Below are positions 1 through 9,149 of a DNA stretch of 64,000 bases, in pieces; the first letter of the stretch is position 1; every line of letters begins with the position of its first letter. The notes under the pieces are model-generated. The model had not been told where the DNA came from, did not search any database, and was given only the letters and a program-made list of their open reading frames with translations. The position numbers and the translations under genes are program-made. The stretch lies in assembly GCF_025151535.1 (NCBI RefSeq), contig NZ_CP102288.1, positions 315,501-379,500 on the forward strand, read 5' to 3'. The DNA comes from Segatella copri DSM 18205 (GTDB taxonomy: Bacteria > Bacteroidota > Bacteroidia > Bacteroidales > Bacteroidaceae).

Positions 1-1
1 G

Positions 2-799
2 ACAGAAGAACGAGACATTAAAGTAGAGCAAGACAAAATAACCGATATAAATATCATTTTGAGTCAATTAGCCATGTTCTCATTTAGAAGTGATCCAACT
101 GGAGCCATAGTGTCTGTCAGCGGAGAAAAGTTAGGAACGACTCCATGCCAAAAAGAACTGAAAACAGGCTCTTATGAGGTTTTTGCCCAAAAAGTAGGAT
201 ACAAAGATTATAAAAAGAAAATGGATTTAAGTAGTTCCAGTCCTAATGTCAATATTTCCTTGAGCAGAATATACAACTACAAGAATGAGTTTTACGCAGA
301 GGCTGGGGTTCGTGTAGGAACTTTTGTCTCTTTCGGCGGAACTATTGGTGGCTATATTTCCAACGTAAACATAGAAGCATCTGCTTTTTATGGGACAGGG
401 AATAGTGAAACTATTTATTGGAGTGGAAACGACACGAAACCTATTTCAAGCATCTACCACCCAGAATTTGTGGTAAGCGGTAAGGTCGGATATGGAATAG
501 CTGCAGGAACAAGATTCAGGATTACCCCACAATTGGGAATCAATTATCTGAGTCTGAAAGAATCAATGCAAGAGGAGAGCAATGTGACACCTGCAAATGG
601 GAGCAATGTGACGAGTGCGCTTTTCGGAGTGCGTTTTTCGGCTATCATTACCAATCATTTTGGAGTGAGTTTGTCCCCTGAATATTCTTTTGGAGTAGGA
701 AAATCCAATGGCTATAAAGAGTTGGAGGCCGTGTCTTCAAAAATCAAAAATTGGGGACAAGGTTTTAATGTGAAATTAGGATTAATGATAGCGTTTTAA
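2..799 (+). CDS. PEGA-domain outer-membrane-type protein (5' truncated by window edge)
   Basis: The reading frame is open to the left edge of the window, so the true start lies upstream. The TTG at 59 that could serve as a start is almost certainly internal. The visible part opens with a PEGA-like unit (about 65 residues, with SDPTGAIVSVSGEKLGTTP followed by a YEVFAQKVGYKDY strand). PEGA units are short beta folds found in surface and periplasmic proteins that carry repetitive extracellular modules. The remaining 170 residues alternate Gly/Tyr/Ser-rich strands such as FYAEAGVRVGTFVSF and end in KLGLMIAF. This is consistent with a small outer-membrane beta-barrel ending on an aromatic residue. 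The stop is followed after one base by the BACON lipoprotein gene, so the two are surely cotranscribed. The specific function is unknown. Confidence 0.6.
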   Translation, partial: TEERDIKVEQDKITDINIILSQLAMFSFRSDPTGAIVSVSGEKLGTTPCQKELKTGSYEVFAQKVGYKDYKKKMDLSSSSPNVNISLSRIYNYKNEFYAEAGVRVGTFVSFGGTIGGYISNVNIEASAFYGTGNSETIYWSGNDTKPISSIYHPEFVVSGKVGYGIAAGTRFRITPQLGINYLSLKESMQEESNVTPANGSNVTSALFGVRFSAIITNHFGVSLSPEYSFGVGKSNGYKELEAVSSKIKNWGQGFNVKLGLMIAF

Positions 800-800
800 G

Positions 801-3041
801 ATGAAACATATTGGTTTATACATATTGTTGGTATGCATAGTATTTGTTGGGTGTTCAGACAAATACTCGCCAGATTTGGGACTGAAGCCTACATTGACTC
901 CAAGATACCTTAGGGTATCTCCTACGTCACTGTCGTTTTCTGCCAATCAGGCATCAAGCCAAAGTGTGGACATTGAAACGATGGAAACACCTTGGAAAGT
1001 TGACAATGCCATAAATTGGGTGTCTATTTCTGCAACAAGTGGTCAGAGTAATTCCAATATAAATGTCAGTGCGTCCGAGAATAAAGATGCCAATGCGGCA
1101 AGAACTGGTGTGTTTTATATAAAAGCGGATGTCAACGATTGGAATTATGAAAAGGGTATTTCCGTCTCGCAAGCTGCTGCAACACCTTATATTAATGTGT
1201 CTCAATCAAACATCACATTAAAAGGAACCGCTTGTACATCAACATTTGACGTAACATCAAACTGTTCTTATACGGTGACAAATGATGCAGATTGGCTTAC
1301 ACTATCCCAAAAGGACAATAGTTTTGTTCTCAATGCTACGGCAAACGAAACCAGTCAATATCGCACGACAACAATATTGTTTTCATACAATGGAATTGAC
1401 CAGGCAAGCAACAAACTTGTTGTAACTCAGGCTCCAGCTTCCATCAATGCCTCTACAGAGACTTTGACGTTCGGGAATACAGCTGGAGAGATTAAGGTTG
1501 AAGTTACTTCCGAATCAAAATGGACCGCATCCACATCTTATAGTTGGATTGATGTAACACCAGAAAGTGGAGAAGCTGGAACGTCGTCCATAACAATTTC
1601 CGTATCCCCAAATACTTCTGTTAATGAGCGGACTGGATATGTAATTCTTTCCATAGGCTCGGAAGAAAGAATACAAATTCCTATCAAACAACGAGGCATT
1701 TATATTGAGACCGACAAATCACAATATGATTTTGAGGCATCATCTGGGACACAAACAATCCAAGTCAATAGTAATACTTCATGGCAGGTATCGTCTGTTC
1801 CGTCATGGGTAAAAGTAGACAAGACAAGCGGGACAGGGAATTCTGCAATAAAAGTCACAGTCGAAGACAATCCCAATACAACTGAAAGGAATGGTGAAAT
1901 TGTGGTTTCTCAACCGGGTTTAAGTGCAATGGCTACGATTAAAATACATCAGAAAGGTAAAACATTCGATGTGGCTACCACGACATTGACATTCAATGAC
2001 AAAGAAGAATCGCAAACAATCACCATTGCTACAGATGGAACTTGGCGAGCATTTAGTAATGCCGATTGGATTAAAGTCTCACCAGAGACGGCAACAGGAA
2101 ATTCCATTTTAACCATCACCGTTCAAGAAAACTCTACGGATGGAGAAAGAAGCGGTTCTGTAAACATCCTGATGGGTGATGCTTCCGCAACAGTAGCTAT
2201 CGTCCAAAAAGGTAAATATTTTACTATAGATAATAGCTTACTTGATTTTACAAGTAAAGGTGGCGAACTTAAAGTAACTTTGACTACTAATGCGCCATGG
2301 TCTGTGAGGAAAGATGATACGGTCAACTGGTTGTCTATATCACCGACTAACGGCACAGACAATGCTAACGTAAAAGTAACAGCTTCGGACAATGCTTCTG
2401 TCAACAAACGTTCTGCAAATGTTTATTTTGATGCTTTGGGTAGAAGTGTGAATATCCTTGTGTCCCAAAAAGCACGGTACTTGACTGTGGATGCAAATGA
2501 ATTGTTGTTCTATTCCAAGGGTGGCACGTCAAATGCTGTGACCATATCCACAGATGGAACTTACTCCATAAACTGTTCAGATAATTGGTTGACAATATCA
2601 AGAAACGGAGACACCTTTACTGTCACTGCATCGGAAAATGACACAAAGGATGCCCGTATCGGCGAGATTACTATCTCGTTGACCGATTTGAAGGAAGGCT
2701 CTTATTCTGTCACGTTGACTGTCACCCAATTAAACTATGGAGGAACTTTTCTGCGTAAAGATTTTGAGGAAGACAAAGATTATGACAGCAATGGTTCTTC
2801 AACAGGAAGTCTGACTATAACAGATTATGGGAGCGATACCAATTATGACACGAGTAGCCAAAGTGGTACTAAGTTGTCTGTGGTAGGTTTTAAGTCGGAT
2901 GCATGTTGGGATAGTTCTACAGCTTCAAGTGCCAAAGTAACGATAACGGGATATGAGCAAGACAAGAATCTTGATTCAGACACAAATTCATCGGGAACAG
3001 TAAATAAAGATGGTTACTCCGATGACAACAACTGGAATTAA
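801..3041 (+). CDS. Lipoprotein with seven tandem BACON domains and an acidic repeat tail
   Basis: A lipoprotein signal is present: a hydrophobic run then FVGC, with the lipidated Cys at residue 18. From about residue 35 to 645 the protein is seven consecutive units of about 86 residues. Each has the BACON pattern: an LxFxxxGG-like start, W near the middle (W-I/L/V-x-V/I-x-P), an N-x-x-x-x-R turn and a final VxQ-(K/A/R)-G. BACON domains are beta-sandwich modules of Bacteroidota surface proteins, often tied to glycan or mucin binding. The last 100 residues are different: about five short units of the form (D/V)(Y/F)xxDxxxD rich in Ser, Thr and Asp, ending DDNNWN. The start ATG lies one base after the previous stop. 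Probably surface exposed; the ligand is unknown. Confidence 0.8.
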   Translation: MKHIGLYILLVCIVFVGCSDKYSPDLGLKPTLTPRYLRVSPTSLSFSANQASSQSVDIETMETPWKVDNAINWVSISATSGQSNSNINVSASENKDANAARTGVFYIKADVNDWNYEKGISVSQAAATPYINVSQSNITLKGTACTSTFDVTSNCSYTVTNDADWLTLSQKDNSFVLNATANETSQYRTTTILFSYNGIDQASNKLVVTQAPASINASTETLTFGNTAGEIKVEVTSESKWTASTSYSWIDVTPESGEAGTSSITISVSPNTSVNERTGYVILSIGSEERIQIPIKQRGIYIETDKSQYDFEASSGTQTIQVNSNTSWQVSSVPSWVKVDKTSGTGNSAIKVTVEDNPNTTERNGEIVVSQPGLSAMATIKIHQKGKTFDVATTTLTFNDKEESQTITIATDGTWRAFSNADWIKVSPETATGNSILTITVQENSTDGERSGSVNILMGDASATVAIVQKGKYFTIDNSLLDFTSKGGELKVTLTTNAPWSVRKDDTVNWLSISPTNGTDNANVKVTASDNASVNKRSANVYFDALGRSVNILVSQKARYLTVDANELLFYSKGGTSNAVTISTDGTYSINCSDNWLTISRNGDTFTVTASENDTKDARIGEITISLTDLKEGSYSVTLTVTQLNYGGTFLRKDFEEDKDYDSNGSSTGSLTITDYGSDTNYDTSSQSGTKLSVVGFKSDACWDSSTASSAKVTITGYEQDKNLDSDTNSSGTVNKDGYSDDNNWN

Positions 3042-3071
3042 TAAACAAAGAAAATATAAATAGTAAGAAAT

Positions 3072-4454
3072 ATGAAACAAACAAGAATGATTACTCACAA
3101 GCTCATGGCAATGGCAATAGCATTGGTTATGGGTTCATGTTCGTCAGATGTTTTGTCTGACATGGGACAAGAAAGTCAAGGTAAGCATACTACCAAGATG
3201 GAGTTTGTAGGAAAGGTAATTGGTTTTGACCAACAAGTTTCCACTAAAGCTAAAATGCAATCAAGAGCAGCAAGTAGTAGCACTTCATGGAAAGATGGCG
3301 ATAAAATCTACATAACTTTCTATAATGGTACCAACATTATACCTGGCGAAGCTACTTATAGCAGCACATCTGGTTGGTCTGTAAGTTACGATGGCGATTT
3401 GGCGACAGGAAGCAACTTGAAATGCGAAGCTCGTTATTTTGTCAATGCGACCTTCACAAGCTCTTCTCTTGTTTCGCTCAATTCAAATTCTGAGATTTAT
3501 GAGGATTTAAATGCGACATACGCTTACAGTAATGGTTCTTTGACAGTAACAGCAACTCTATCACCAAAGACGGGACGTATCCGCTTAACAGGAAAAGCTG
3601 GGGAGAAGATTTACACAACTGGAATTTCCGTATATACCACATTTGCACCTGCCATTAATACTTTCTCCACCTCCAATGCTATAATAACATCGACGGTGGC
3701 TTCAAACGGCTCAACACCTTATATATATGGTTACTTTACAGATGATGACCGTAGTCTTGGACTTGTAGGCTCAGATTATGCATTTACAAGAACTTGTACA
3801 AGCAGTATGTTCAATAAGGGCGAAAGTGGTTATATGGCAATACCGTCAGAAGCATCTCATAATAATTGGCGAAGTGGATTGTATGTTAAGGCAAGCGGCG
3901 TGGAATTCAAAATGATTCCTGTTGCTGGGTTGGAAAGTGGTTTCTTTTTGATGGCAGAAACAGAAACTACAGAAGCTTTATATAAATCAGTCAATGGTAC
4001 ATCTTCAACCTCACAATTGCCTGTTGATGCAGTTTCTTATTCAGAAATATCCTCATTTATAGAAAAATTGAATAATGAAACAAAGCTGACTTTCTCCCTA
4101 CCATCAGCAGAACAATGGAAATATGCAGCAAAAGGTGGAAACAAGTCTCAAAATTATACATACGCCGGGAGTAATACTCCTGGCGATGTCGCTTGGTATG
4201 CAGCCAATTGCACATCAAAGCAGAAGGTTAAGACTAAAGCTCCTAACGAATTGGGGATATATGATATGAGCGGCAATGTCGGAGAAATACGTTTAGGAGA
4301 GTACTATGATCATGGAGATTATTACATAGATAGTTATGGAGGTAATTACAAGAGCTCAAGTTCATCTATAGGAATAAATTCTTATGTAGAAAATAGAAGA
4401 GATTACAACACTTTTTCTGGTGTAGGTTTTAGATTAATATTAACTTGCAAATAA
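3072..4454 (+). CDS. Fimbrillin-like lipoprotein fused to a C-terminal FGE/C-type-lectin-fold domain
   Basis: A lipobox MGSC (Cys23) gives a lipoprotein. Residues about 30-260 look like a fimbrillin/Mfa-like module: WKDGDKIYITFYNG, then the typical strand pair and a SLTVTATLSPKTGRIRL core. From about residue 277 to the end is a formylglycine-generating-enzyme (SUMF1) fold, recognised by SLPSAEQWKYAAKGG, NELGIYDMSGNVGE and a final GVGFRLI. The enzyme hallmarks are degraded: NVWEW has become NVGEI and the RGGSW motif is absent, so catalysis is unlikely. The stretch between NVGE and GFRLI is dense in Tyr, Asp, Asn, Ser and Gly. That composition is like the variable C-type-lectin domains diversified by retroelements, but no reverse transcriptase or template repeat was seen in the window. 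A pilus-tip adhesin or ligand-binding lipoprotein is the best guess. Confidence 0.7.
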   Translation: MKQTRMITHKLMAMAIALVMGSCSSDVLSDMGQESQGKHTTKMEFVGKVIGFDQQVSTKAKMQSRAASSSTSWKDGDKIYITFYNGTNIIPGEATYSSTSGWSVSYDGDLATGSNLKCEARYFVNATFTSSSLVSLNSNSEIYEDLNATYAYSNGSLTVTATLSPKTGRIRLTGKAGEKIYTTGISVYTTFAPAINTFSTSNAIITSTVASNGSTPYIYGYFTDDDRSLGLVGSDYAFTRTCTSSMFNKGESGYMAIPSEASHNNWRSGLYVKASGVEFKMIPVAGLESGFFLMAETETTEALYKSVNGTSSTSQLPVDAVSYSEISSFIEKLNNETKLTFSLPSAEQWKYAAKGGNKSQNYTYAGSNTPGDVAWYAANCTSKQKVKTKAPNELGIYDMSGNVGEIRLGEYYDHGDYYIDSYGGNYKSSSSSIGINSYVENRRDYNTFSGVGFRLILTCK

Positions 4455-4458
4455 AGCC

Positions 4459-5247
4459 ATGTTGAAATTGAAGCATTTACCAACATATTGTGTACTTATA
4501 GCAGTAGTACTGGTCATCGTATACTTAGCCAATTTCTCTCATGCGTCTTTATCTGACAACACATCAGATTGGGGTGCATGGGGAAGCTATGTGAATGTTG
4601 GAATAAGCCTCATCTCAATCTCACTCATTTACATAACCTATAAAGAGCAACAAAAAAGCAACAAGATAGCAAGATTTGAGGAACATTATCATGTTGCTTT
4701 AAAAACAGCAGGAGAGCTTTTTGAGCGTAAAAAGGAAATTATAAAAGACTCATACAACAGAATTGAGAATCATTTTAGGAATCCATTCGACCCTCTTACT
4801 GATTATACGCAACGCAATACGAAAAATGTATTAGGGTATTACTATTCTTCTGCTGTTTTTGATGTTCAGCAAGAATGTGATGAAGTCTTTCGATATTTCT
4901 ATACCACTCTGAACTCTATCAAAAGCAGTCCAATCATTGATGCAGATGAAAAGGATAGATGTTATACAGAGATGTCTTGTCTATTTTCTGAAGAAGCAAG
5001 AATCTTGCTCCTCTTTTGGGGATATAATAAAGGAATAGATCTCTCAGACTACTACAACGAAGGAATGTTCCGTACGAGTATCATCAACAATGAAGCCCTT
5101 TTGAATATCATCAAATTTGTATGTACTGGCGAAAGACGGAAAAACGAGAAAATTAATATAGAAGATATAGATTTGGGAGATAATATAAACGAAAATTTTT
5201 CTGAAACATATAATAGATTGTTAAACAATAAAAACAAGCAACAATGA
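4459..5247 (+). CDS. Two-helix membrane protein, resembles putative phage-abortive-infection (AbiC-like) family
   Basis: Two hydrophobic segments (about residues 10-27 and 46-63) flank a short loop with DWGAWGSYVNVG. A long cytoplasmic-looking helical part follows, beginning KEQQKSNKIARFEEHYHVAL. The pattern of W-G-x-(W/F)-G between helices, then Q-x-x-F-x-x-x-(Y/F), then RYFYTTLNSIK and CLFSEEARILLLFWGYN is what I know from the putative AbiC family (PF16872-like). Members are annotated as phage abortive infection proteins, mostly without experimental support. Here it sits inside an envelope-protein operon, 4 bases after the FGE-fold gene and overlapping the next gene by 4 bases. A role in that system is therefore as likely as phage defence. 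The family call is from memory of motifs and should be checked with an HMM. Confidence 0.5.
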   Translation: MLKLKHLPTYCVLIAVVLVIVYLANFSHASLSDNTSDWGAWGSYVNVGISLISISLIYITYKEQQKSNKIARFEEHYHVALKTAGELFERKKEIIKDSYNRIENHFRNPFDPLTDYTQRNTKNVLGYYYSSAVFDVQQECDEVFRYFYTTLNSIKSSPIIDADEKDRCYTEMSCLFSEEARILLLFWGYNKGIDLSDYYNEGMFRTSIINNEALLNIIKFVCTGERRKNEKINIEDIDLGDNINENFSETYNRLLNNKNKQQ

Positions 5248-5903
5248 AAAAGATTATCATGTTTTTCATGGCACTCTGCATGGTATTGCCTGCATTGAAT
5301 GCCCAAAACAACAAGGCGCTGAACAAAGCCTTGAAGAAAGAGTACAAGGTGAAGATGAAGGAATTCAAGAAGGGAGGCTGGATGCTTTATGGTTCGTCTC
5401 GTTCTCTTGATGTAGCCCTTCTCAACCATTATGGTAAGCTCAACAAAGAGGGAGAAGAAGCCTATGAGATAGTAGGTACTTGCTCAAAATTCAAGTCAAA
5501 GAATGTGGGTCATCAGACTTGTATCAACAATGCTTGTAACATCTATGCTCAACAGGCTGGCAGACAGTTGAAAGGACGTATTGTGAGTGATATTGCCGGT
5601 AATGGTGACGATGTATCAGGAGAGTTTGACCATTTCTATGCAGCCTACGAGAGCCTTGTACAAAAGGAACTCAACGGCGAGTTGCAGGAGTCTTTCTCCG
5701 TTATCCGCAGCAACAAGGATGGAAGTTACGAGATGCAGACATTCTTTGTGGTAAGCGAAAGTGCTGCCACCCGAGCAAGAATCCGTGCATACGAGAATGC
5801 TGCAAAAGAAAGTGCTGCCGCTCAAAAATATGCAAAGAAGGTAAGCGATTTTGTTCGCGAAGGATTCAAACCGACAACCGTATCTACATCCACCAATGAC
5901 TAA
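5244..5903 (+). CDS. Secreted LPP20-like protein of unknown function
   Basis: A clear signal peptide (MKKIIMFFMALCMVLPALNAQ, cleavage after NAQ) opens this protein of 219 residues. The mature part has many Lys/Glu helices. It includes a YGSSRSLDVALLNHY stretch and an ending of Ala-rich helix (SAAAQKYAKKVSDFV). The pattern of a signal peptide, a G/S-x-A-x-x-x-A helix and a mixed alpha/beta centre resembles the LPP20/FlgO-like secreted proteins, which have no settled biochemical function. The start overlaps the stop of the upstream membrane protein gene by 4 bases (ATGA), and its own stop overlaps the next start by 8 bases, so it is translationally coupled on both sides. I cannot name a function. 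Confidence 0.6.
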   Translation: MKKIIMFFMALCMVLPALNAQNNKALNKALKKEYKVKMKEFKKGGWMLYGSSRSLDVALLNHYGKLNKEGEEAYEIVGTCSKFKSKNVGHQTCINNACNIYAQQAGRQLKGRIVSDIAGNGDDVSGEFDHFYAAYESLVQKELNGELQESFSVIRSNKDGSYEMQTFFVVSESAATRARIRAYENAAKESAAAQKYAKKVSDFVREGFKPTTVSTSTND

Positions 5904-7707
5904 ACGAATAATTGTTTTACTGACAATGAACTTTTGCCTCATCTCAGCTTTCTCGCAAAGTTGGGATGAGGTAATACGTAATACCCAAACTTATCTCTCT
6001 GGAGAAGGTTGGGGAGCGACAGTAGAGGAAGCTGACCAACAGGCACTCGCTGCATTGATAAGCAAAATATCCGTTGTGGTAAGCAACGACTTCTCTATCA
6101 CAGAAGACGAGCGTACAACCAATGGGAAACTTGATGCTGCAAGTTATACAACCTCGAAAGTACAGACATACTCAACCGCCACATTGACCAATACTGAGCG
6201 CATTGTCATAGATAACAATCCAGACCAAGCTCATATCGGTCGATTTATCAAACGAAGCGAACTGAACAAAATCTTTGAAGGGAGAATTCGTACGATAAAG
6301 GAGTATATCCGCTTAGGAAAGGTTGCTGAAGATGCTTGCAAGATAGATGATGCACTGAGAAATTATTACTGGGCCTACTCTTTGCTCAAATCTGTGCAAC
6401 GTCCCTCAAGTGTTGTTTATTCTGATGAAGAAACAGGAGAAACAATGTATCCTTTAACCTGGCTTCCGCAGCAGATTACAAATATTCTAAAGGAATTAAG
6501 CGTTGAGGTTACTGGTAACGATGGCACAAATGTCGATTTAATGTTCAAGTATAAAGGTCAACCCGTCAGTACACTTGACTTCACCTACTTCGACGGACGC
6601 AACTGGAGCAATATCTGTAGTGCGAAGGACGGACGTGGAACGATGGAATTCAGTAAAGGCTTGGTTCCTGACAACGTTCAAATCAACTACGAATACGCCT
6701 ATCGTGGTCAAGCGCACATCAATCAGGAAATACAAAGTGTTCTGAATGTCGTAAAAGGGCAATCTATACGTGCGGCAAGGGTAAACCTGCAAATGGGAAA
6801 GGCTAAAAAAAGTACAGATAATACACTATCTTTGGGTAAGTTACGGGCAAATGATACCATGTTGCCTGTTGCAAATGATGGTTCTTATAGAGCTGTGCTA
6901 ACCAAAGTGCTTAATGCGATAAAGGGACATGACTATGATGCTGTACGCACTCTCTTTACTGATGATGGCTGGAGTATGTTTACAAGCCTTGTAAGATATG
7001 GCAATGCCAGAATACTCAATGCAAAGGATTGTCAGTTTAGCCAACTGCGTGACAATGTAATTGCAAGAAGCATACAAATGTCTTTCTCTTTCAAGAAAGG
7101 GTTAAGAAAGGACTTTGTAGAAGATGTGGTCTTTACTTTCGACAAAAATCAGAAAATAGACTGTATTGCTTTCGGTCTTGACCGCAAAGCCAAACAAGAC
7201 ATCATAAAACGTGGCGCATGGACTCCTATTGCTCGTCAAACAATTATGCAATTTCTTGAAAATTACAAAACAGCATACGCACTGAAGCGACTTGACTATC
7301 TCAAAACAATATTTGATGACGATGCCGTCATTATAGTAGGTCATGTTGCAGAAAGACTTGTTGCGAACAGACAGAGCAAGGATATGCCAGTAACATTCCA
7401 TACGCAGAGGCATATCCGTCGAGTTCAGTATAGCAAGGACCAGTATATGAAGAACTTGGAGGCTTGTTTCAGAAGCAATGAGTTTGTAAACATACGATTT
7501 GCGAATAATGACGTTCGCAAGGCAAAGAATGGAGAGGAGTATGGCATACAAATTAAGCAGGACTATTATTCGACCAACTATGGTGATCAAGGCTATCTCT
7601 ATTTGCAAGTTGATTTGGAGGATTCGCAAAAACCTATTATCAAGGTCAGGACATGGCAACCAGAACCTGATCCAGAGATAGGTTTGTTTGGGCTTGGTAA
7701 TTGGTAA
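5896..7707 (+). CDS. Large secreted protein with N-terminal LPP20-like module
   Basis: I chose the ATG at 5896, not an in-frame one at 5851, because only this start places a signal peptide at the N terminus (MTKRIIVLLTMNFCLISAFSQ). It gives 603 residues. The mature N terminus reads YLSGEGWGATVEEADQQAL followed by AALISKISVVV, a typical LPP20-like beginning seen in Bacteroidota secreted proteins. Residues about 150-300 contain a TPR-like region (ALRNYYWAYSLLKSV) and an Ig-like stretch around FTYFDGRNW. The rest, from about 320, may hold two NTF2-like folds, with repeated patterns such as AVRTLFTDDGWSMF and YLKTIFDDDAVIIVG. It is coupled to the preceding gene by an 8-base overlap. Periplasmic or surface location is likely; function unknown. 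Confidence 0.65.
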   Translation: MTKRIIVLLTMNFCLISAFSQSWDEVIRNTQTYLSGEGWGATVEEADQQALAALISKISVVVSNDFSITEDERTTNGKLDAASYTTSKVQTYSTATLTNTERIVIDNNPDQAHIGRFIKRSELNKIFEGRIRTIKEYIRLGKVAEDACKIDDALRNYYWAYSLLKSVQRPSSVVYSDEETGETMYPLTWLPQQITNILKELSVEVTGNDGTNVDLMFKYKGQPVSTLDFTYFDGRNWSNICSAKDGRGTMEFSKGLVPDNVQINYEYAYRGQAHINQEIQSVLNVVKGQSIRAARVNLQMGKAKKSTDNTLSLGKLRANDTMLPVANDGSYRAVLTKVLNAIKGHDYDAVRTLFTDDGWSMFTSLVRYGNARILNAKDCQFSQLRDNVIARSIQMSFSFKKGLRKDFVEDVVFTFDKNQKIDCIAFGLDRKAKQDIIKRGAWTPIARQTIMQFLENYKTAYALKRLDYLKTIFDDDAVIIVGHVAERLVANRQSKDMPVTFHTQRHIRRVQYSKDQYMKNLEACFRSNEFVNIRFANNDVRKAKNGEEYGIQIKQDYYSTNYGDQGYLYLQVDLEDSQKPIIKVRTWQPEPDPEIGLFGLGNW

Positions 7708-7715
7708 AATACAAC

Positions 7716-9149
7716 ATGACTGTTATGCGTAAGTACTTTTTTATATTATTGTTGTGCTCTTCTGCGATGATGGCACAAAATACATATTCAGACTATCAAG
7801 CATTCCGTAAAGGAGTGCTTGGTAGTTATGATAGCTTCCGAGAAACGATATTGGAAAACTATGCAGAATATCTCCAAGGTGTTTGGGTTGAATACGAGCA
7901 GTTCAGAGGAATCAGGAGAAACAAAAAACCAAAACCGTCAATAGCACCAAAGGCTGACGTAAAGCCCCAAGATGTCACTCCAATTCAATCTGACCCAGAG
8001 GTAAAGCCCACAATGCAACCAGTGCCAACAGATGATCCTATACCAGTGAAGCCTATTGCACCCAGTACTTTGCCGAATATGTCGTTTTCCTTTTATGGCA
8101 TGAAGTTAAGTACAGTTTTATGTCATGTGCAAACGGTTAAAGGTGTTGAACATCAAGCAATAGCAAAGGCTTGGGACGCCTACCGACAAGATAGAGTAAT
8201 GAAAGACATTATTCGCTCTTTACAATCATTGGCAATGATGTATGGTCTCAACGATTGGTTTACATTTGAGCTCGTCAGAAACTACACGGAAGCATCGTGT
8301 AAGAATTCCGCAAGTAAAATAGTATTGCAGCATTTTCTCCTCGTAAATATGGGATATGATGTTCGATTGGCAAGTTGCGGAAATCAACTTTTATTGTTGG
8401 TTCCATTCAATCAACAGGTATATGAGCGAAGCTATCTTGTTATTGATGGTAAAAAATATTATGCCTTTTATGACGATTCAACAAGCAAGGTTCAAAATGC
8501 TGGAGTTTATACATGTCGTTTGCCCGACGAAACAGACAAAGGGCGCAATATAGACTTAACCATTAGAGGTGGAAATATAGGGATAAAGACAGGTGTGGTA
8601 CATAGGTTTAGTATGAGTGATGGCAAAATCTCATTACAAGGTTTTGTTGATGAGGGAACTATGGAGGCCGTCCGCCATTACCCACAGATGGATATTCCTT
8701 TTTATGCCATGTCAACTATTGATGCTAACTTCCACCAGTCTTTACTTGCACAAGTAAGTGAACAAATACGAGGTTGCTCAGAAAAGGAATCGGTCAGTAA
8801 AATCCTTCATTTCGTACAATATGCTTTTGGCTATGCTACAGACGGAGAACAACATGGATATGAGAAGCCATATTTCATAGAAGAAAACTTTTATTATCCA
8901 AAGAACGACTGCGAAGACAGAGCCATTTTGTTTGCATTTCTTGTGCGTAACGTCTTGGGACTTGACGTACACCTCGTACAGTATCCTGGGCATGAATGTA
9001 CTGCCGTAAACTTCTCTACCTCTCAGATGAATGGAGATGGATATATGTACAAAGGCAAGGCTTTCTATATTTGTGATCCGACCTATATTGGTGCTTCGAT
9101 AGGTCAATGTATGCCTAATTATAGAAATGTAAAGCCTATAGTAGAATAA
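7716..9149 (+). CDS. Secreted transglutaminase-like cysteine protein
   Basis: The start is ATG at 7716 or 7725. Both give a signal peptide around MRKYFFILLLCSSAMMAQ, and 7716 lies 8 bases after the upstream stop. After a short helix (NTYSDYQAFRKGVLGSY) comes a Pro/Lys-rich linker, residues about 70-125. The C-terminal part carries a transglutaminase-like triad: Cys399 in NDCEDRAILFAFLV, His426 in YPGHECTAV and Asp454 in ICDPTYIG (numbered from 7716). The DCEDRA motif is shared with secreted transglutaminase/protease-like proteins, where the Cys is the nucleophile. The substrate is unknown. The stop TAA overlaps by one base the ATG of the His-Ser-rich peptide that follows, so the peptide is probably made by reinitiation. 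It could cross-link or process a product of this operon, but that is inference. Confidence 0.7.
   Translation: MTVMRKYFFILLLCSSAMMAQNTYSDYQAFRKGVLGSYDSFRETILENYAEYLQGVWVEYEQFRGIRRNKKPKPSIAPKADVKPQDVTPIQSDPEVKPTMQPVPTDDPIPVKPIAPSTLPNMSFSFYGMKLSTVLCHVQTVKGVEHQAIAKAWDAYRQDRVMKDIIRSLQSLAMMYGLNDWFTFELVRNYTEASCKNSASKIVLQHFLLVNMGYDVRLASCGNQLLLLVPFNQQVYERSYLVIDGKKYYAFYDDSTSKVQNAGVYTCRLPDETDKGRNIDLTIRGGNIGIKTGVVHRFSMSDGKISLQGFVDEGTMEAVRHYPQMDIPFYAMSTIDANFHQSLLAQVSEQIRGCSEKESVSKILHFVQYAFGYATDGEQHGYEKPYFIEENFYYPKNDCEDRAILFAFLVRNVLGLDVHLVQYPGHECTAVNFSTSQMNGDGYMYKGKAFYICDPTYIGASIGQCMPNYRNVKPIVE

Noticed and set aside
4261-4454. Active formylglycine-generating enzyme
   Set aside because: The conserved W residues and RGGSW motif are gone and no sulfatase gene is nearby; a binding role is more likely.
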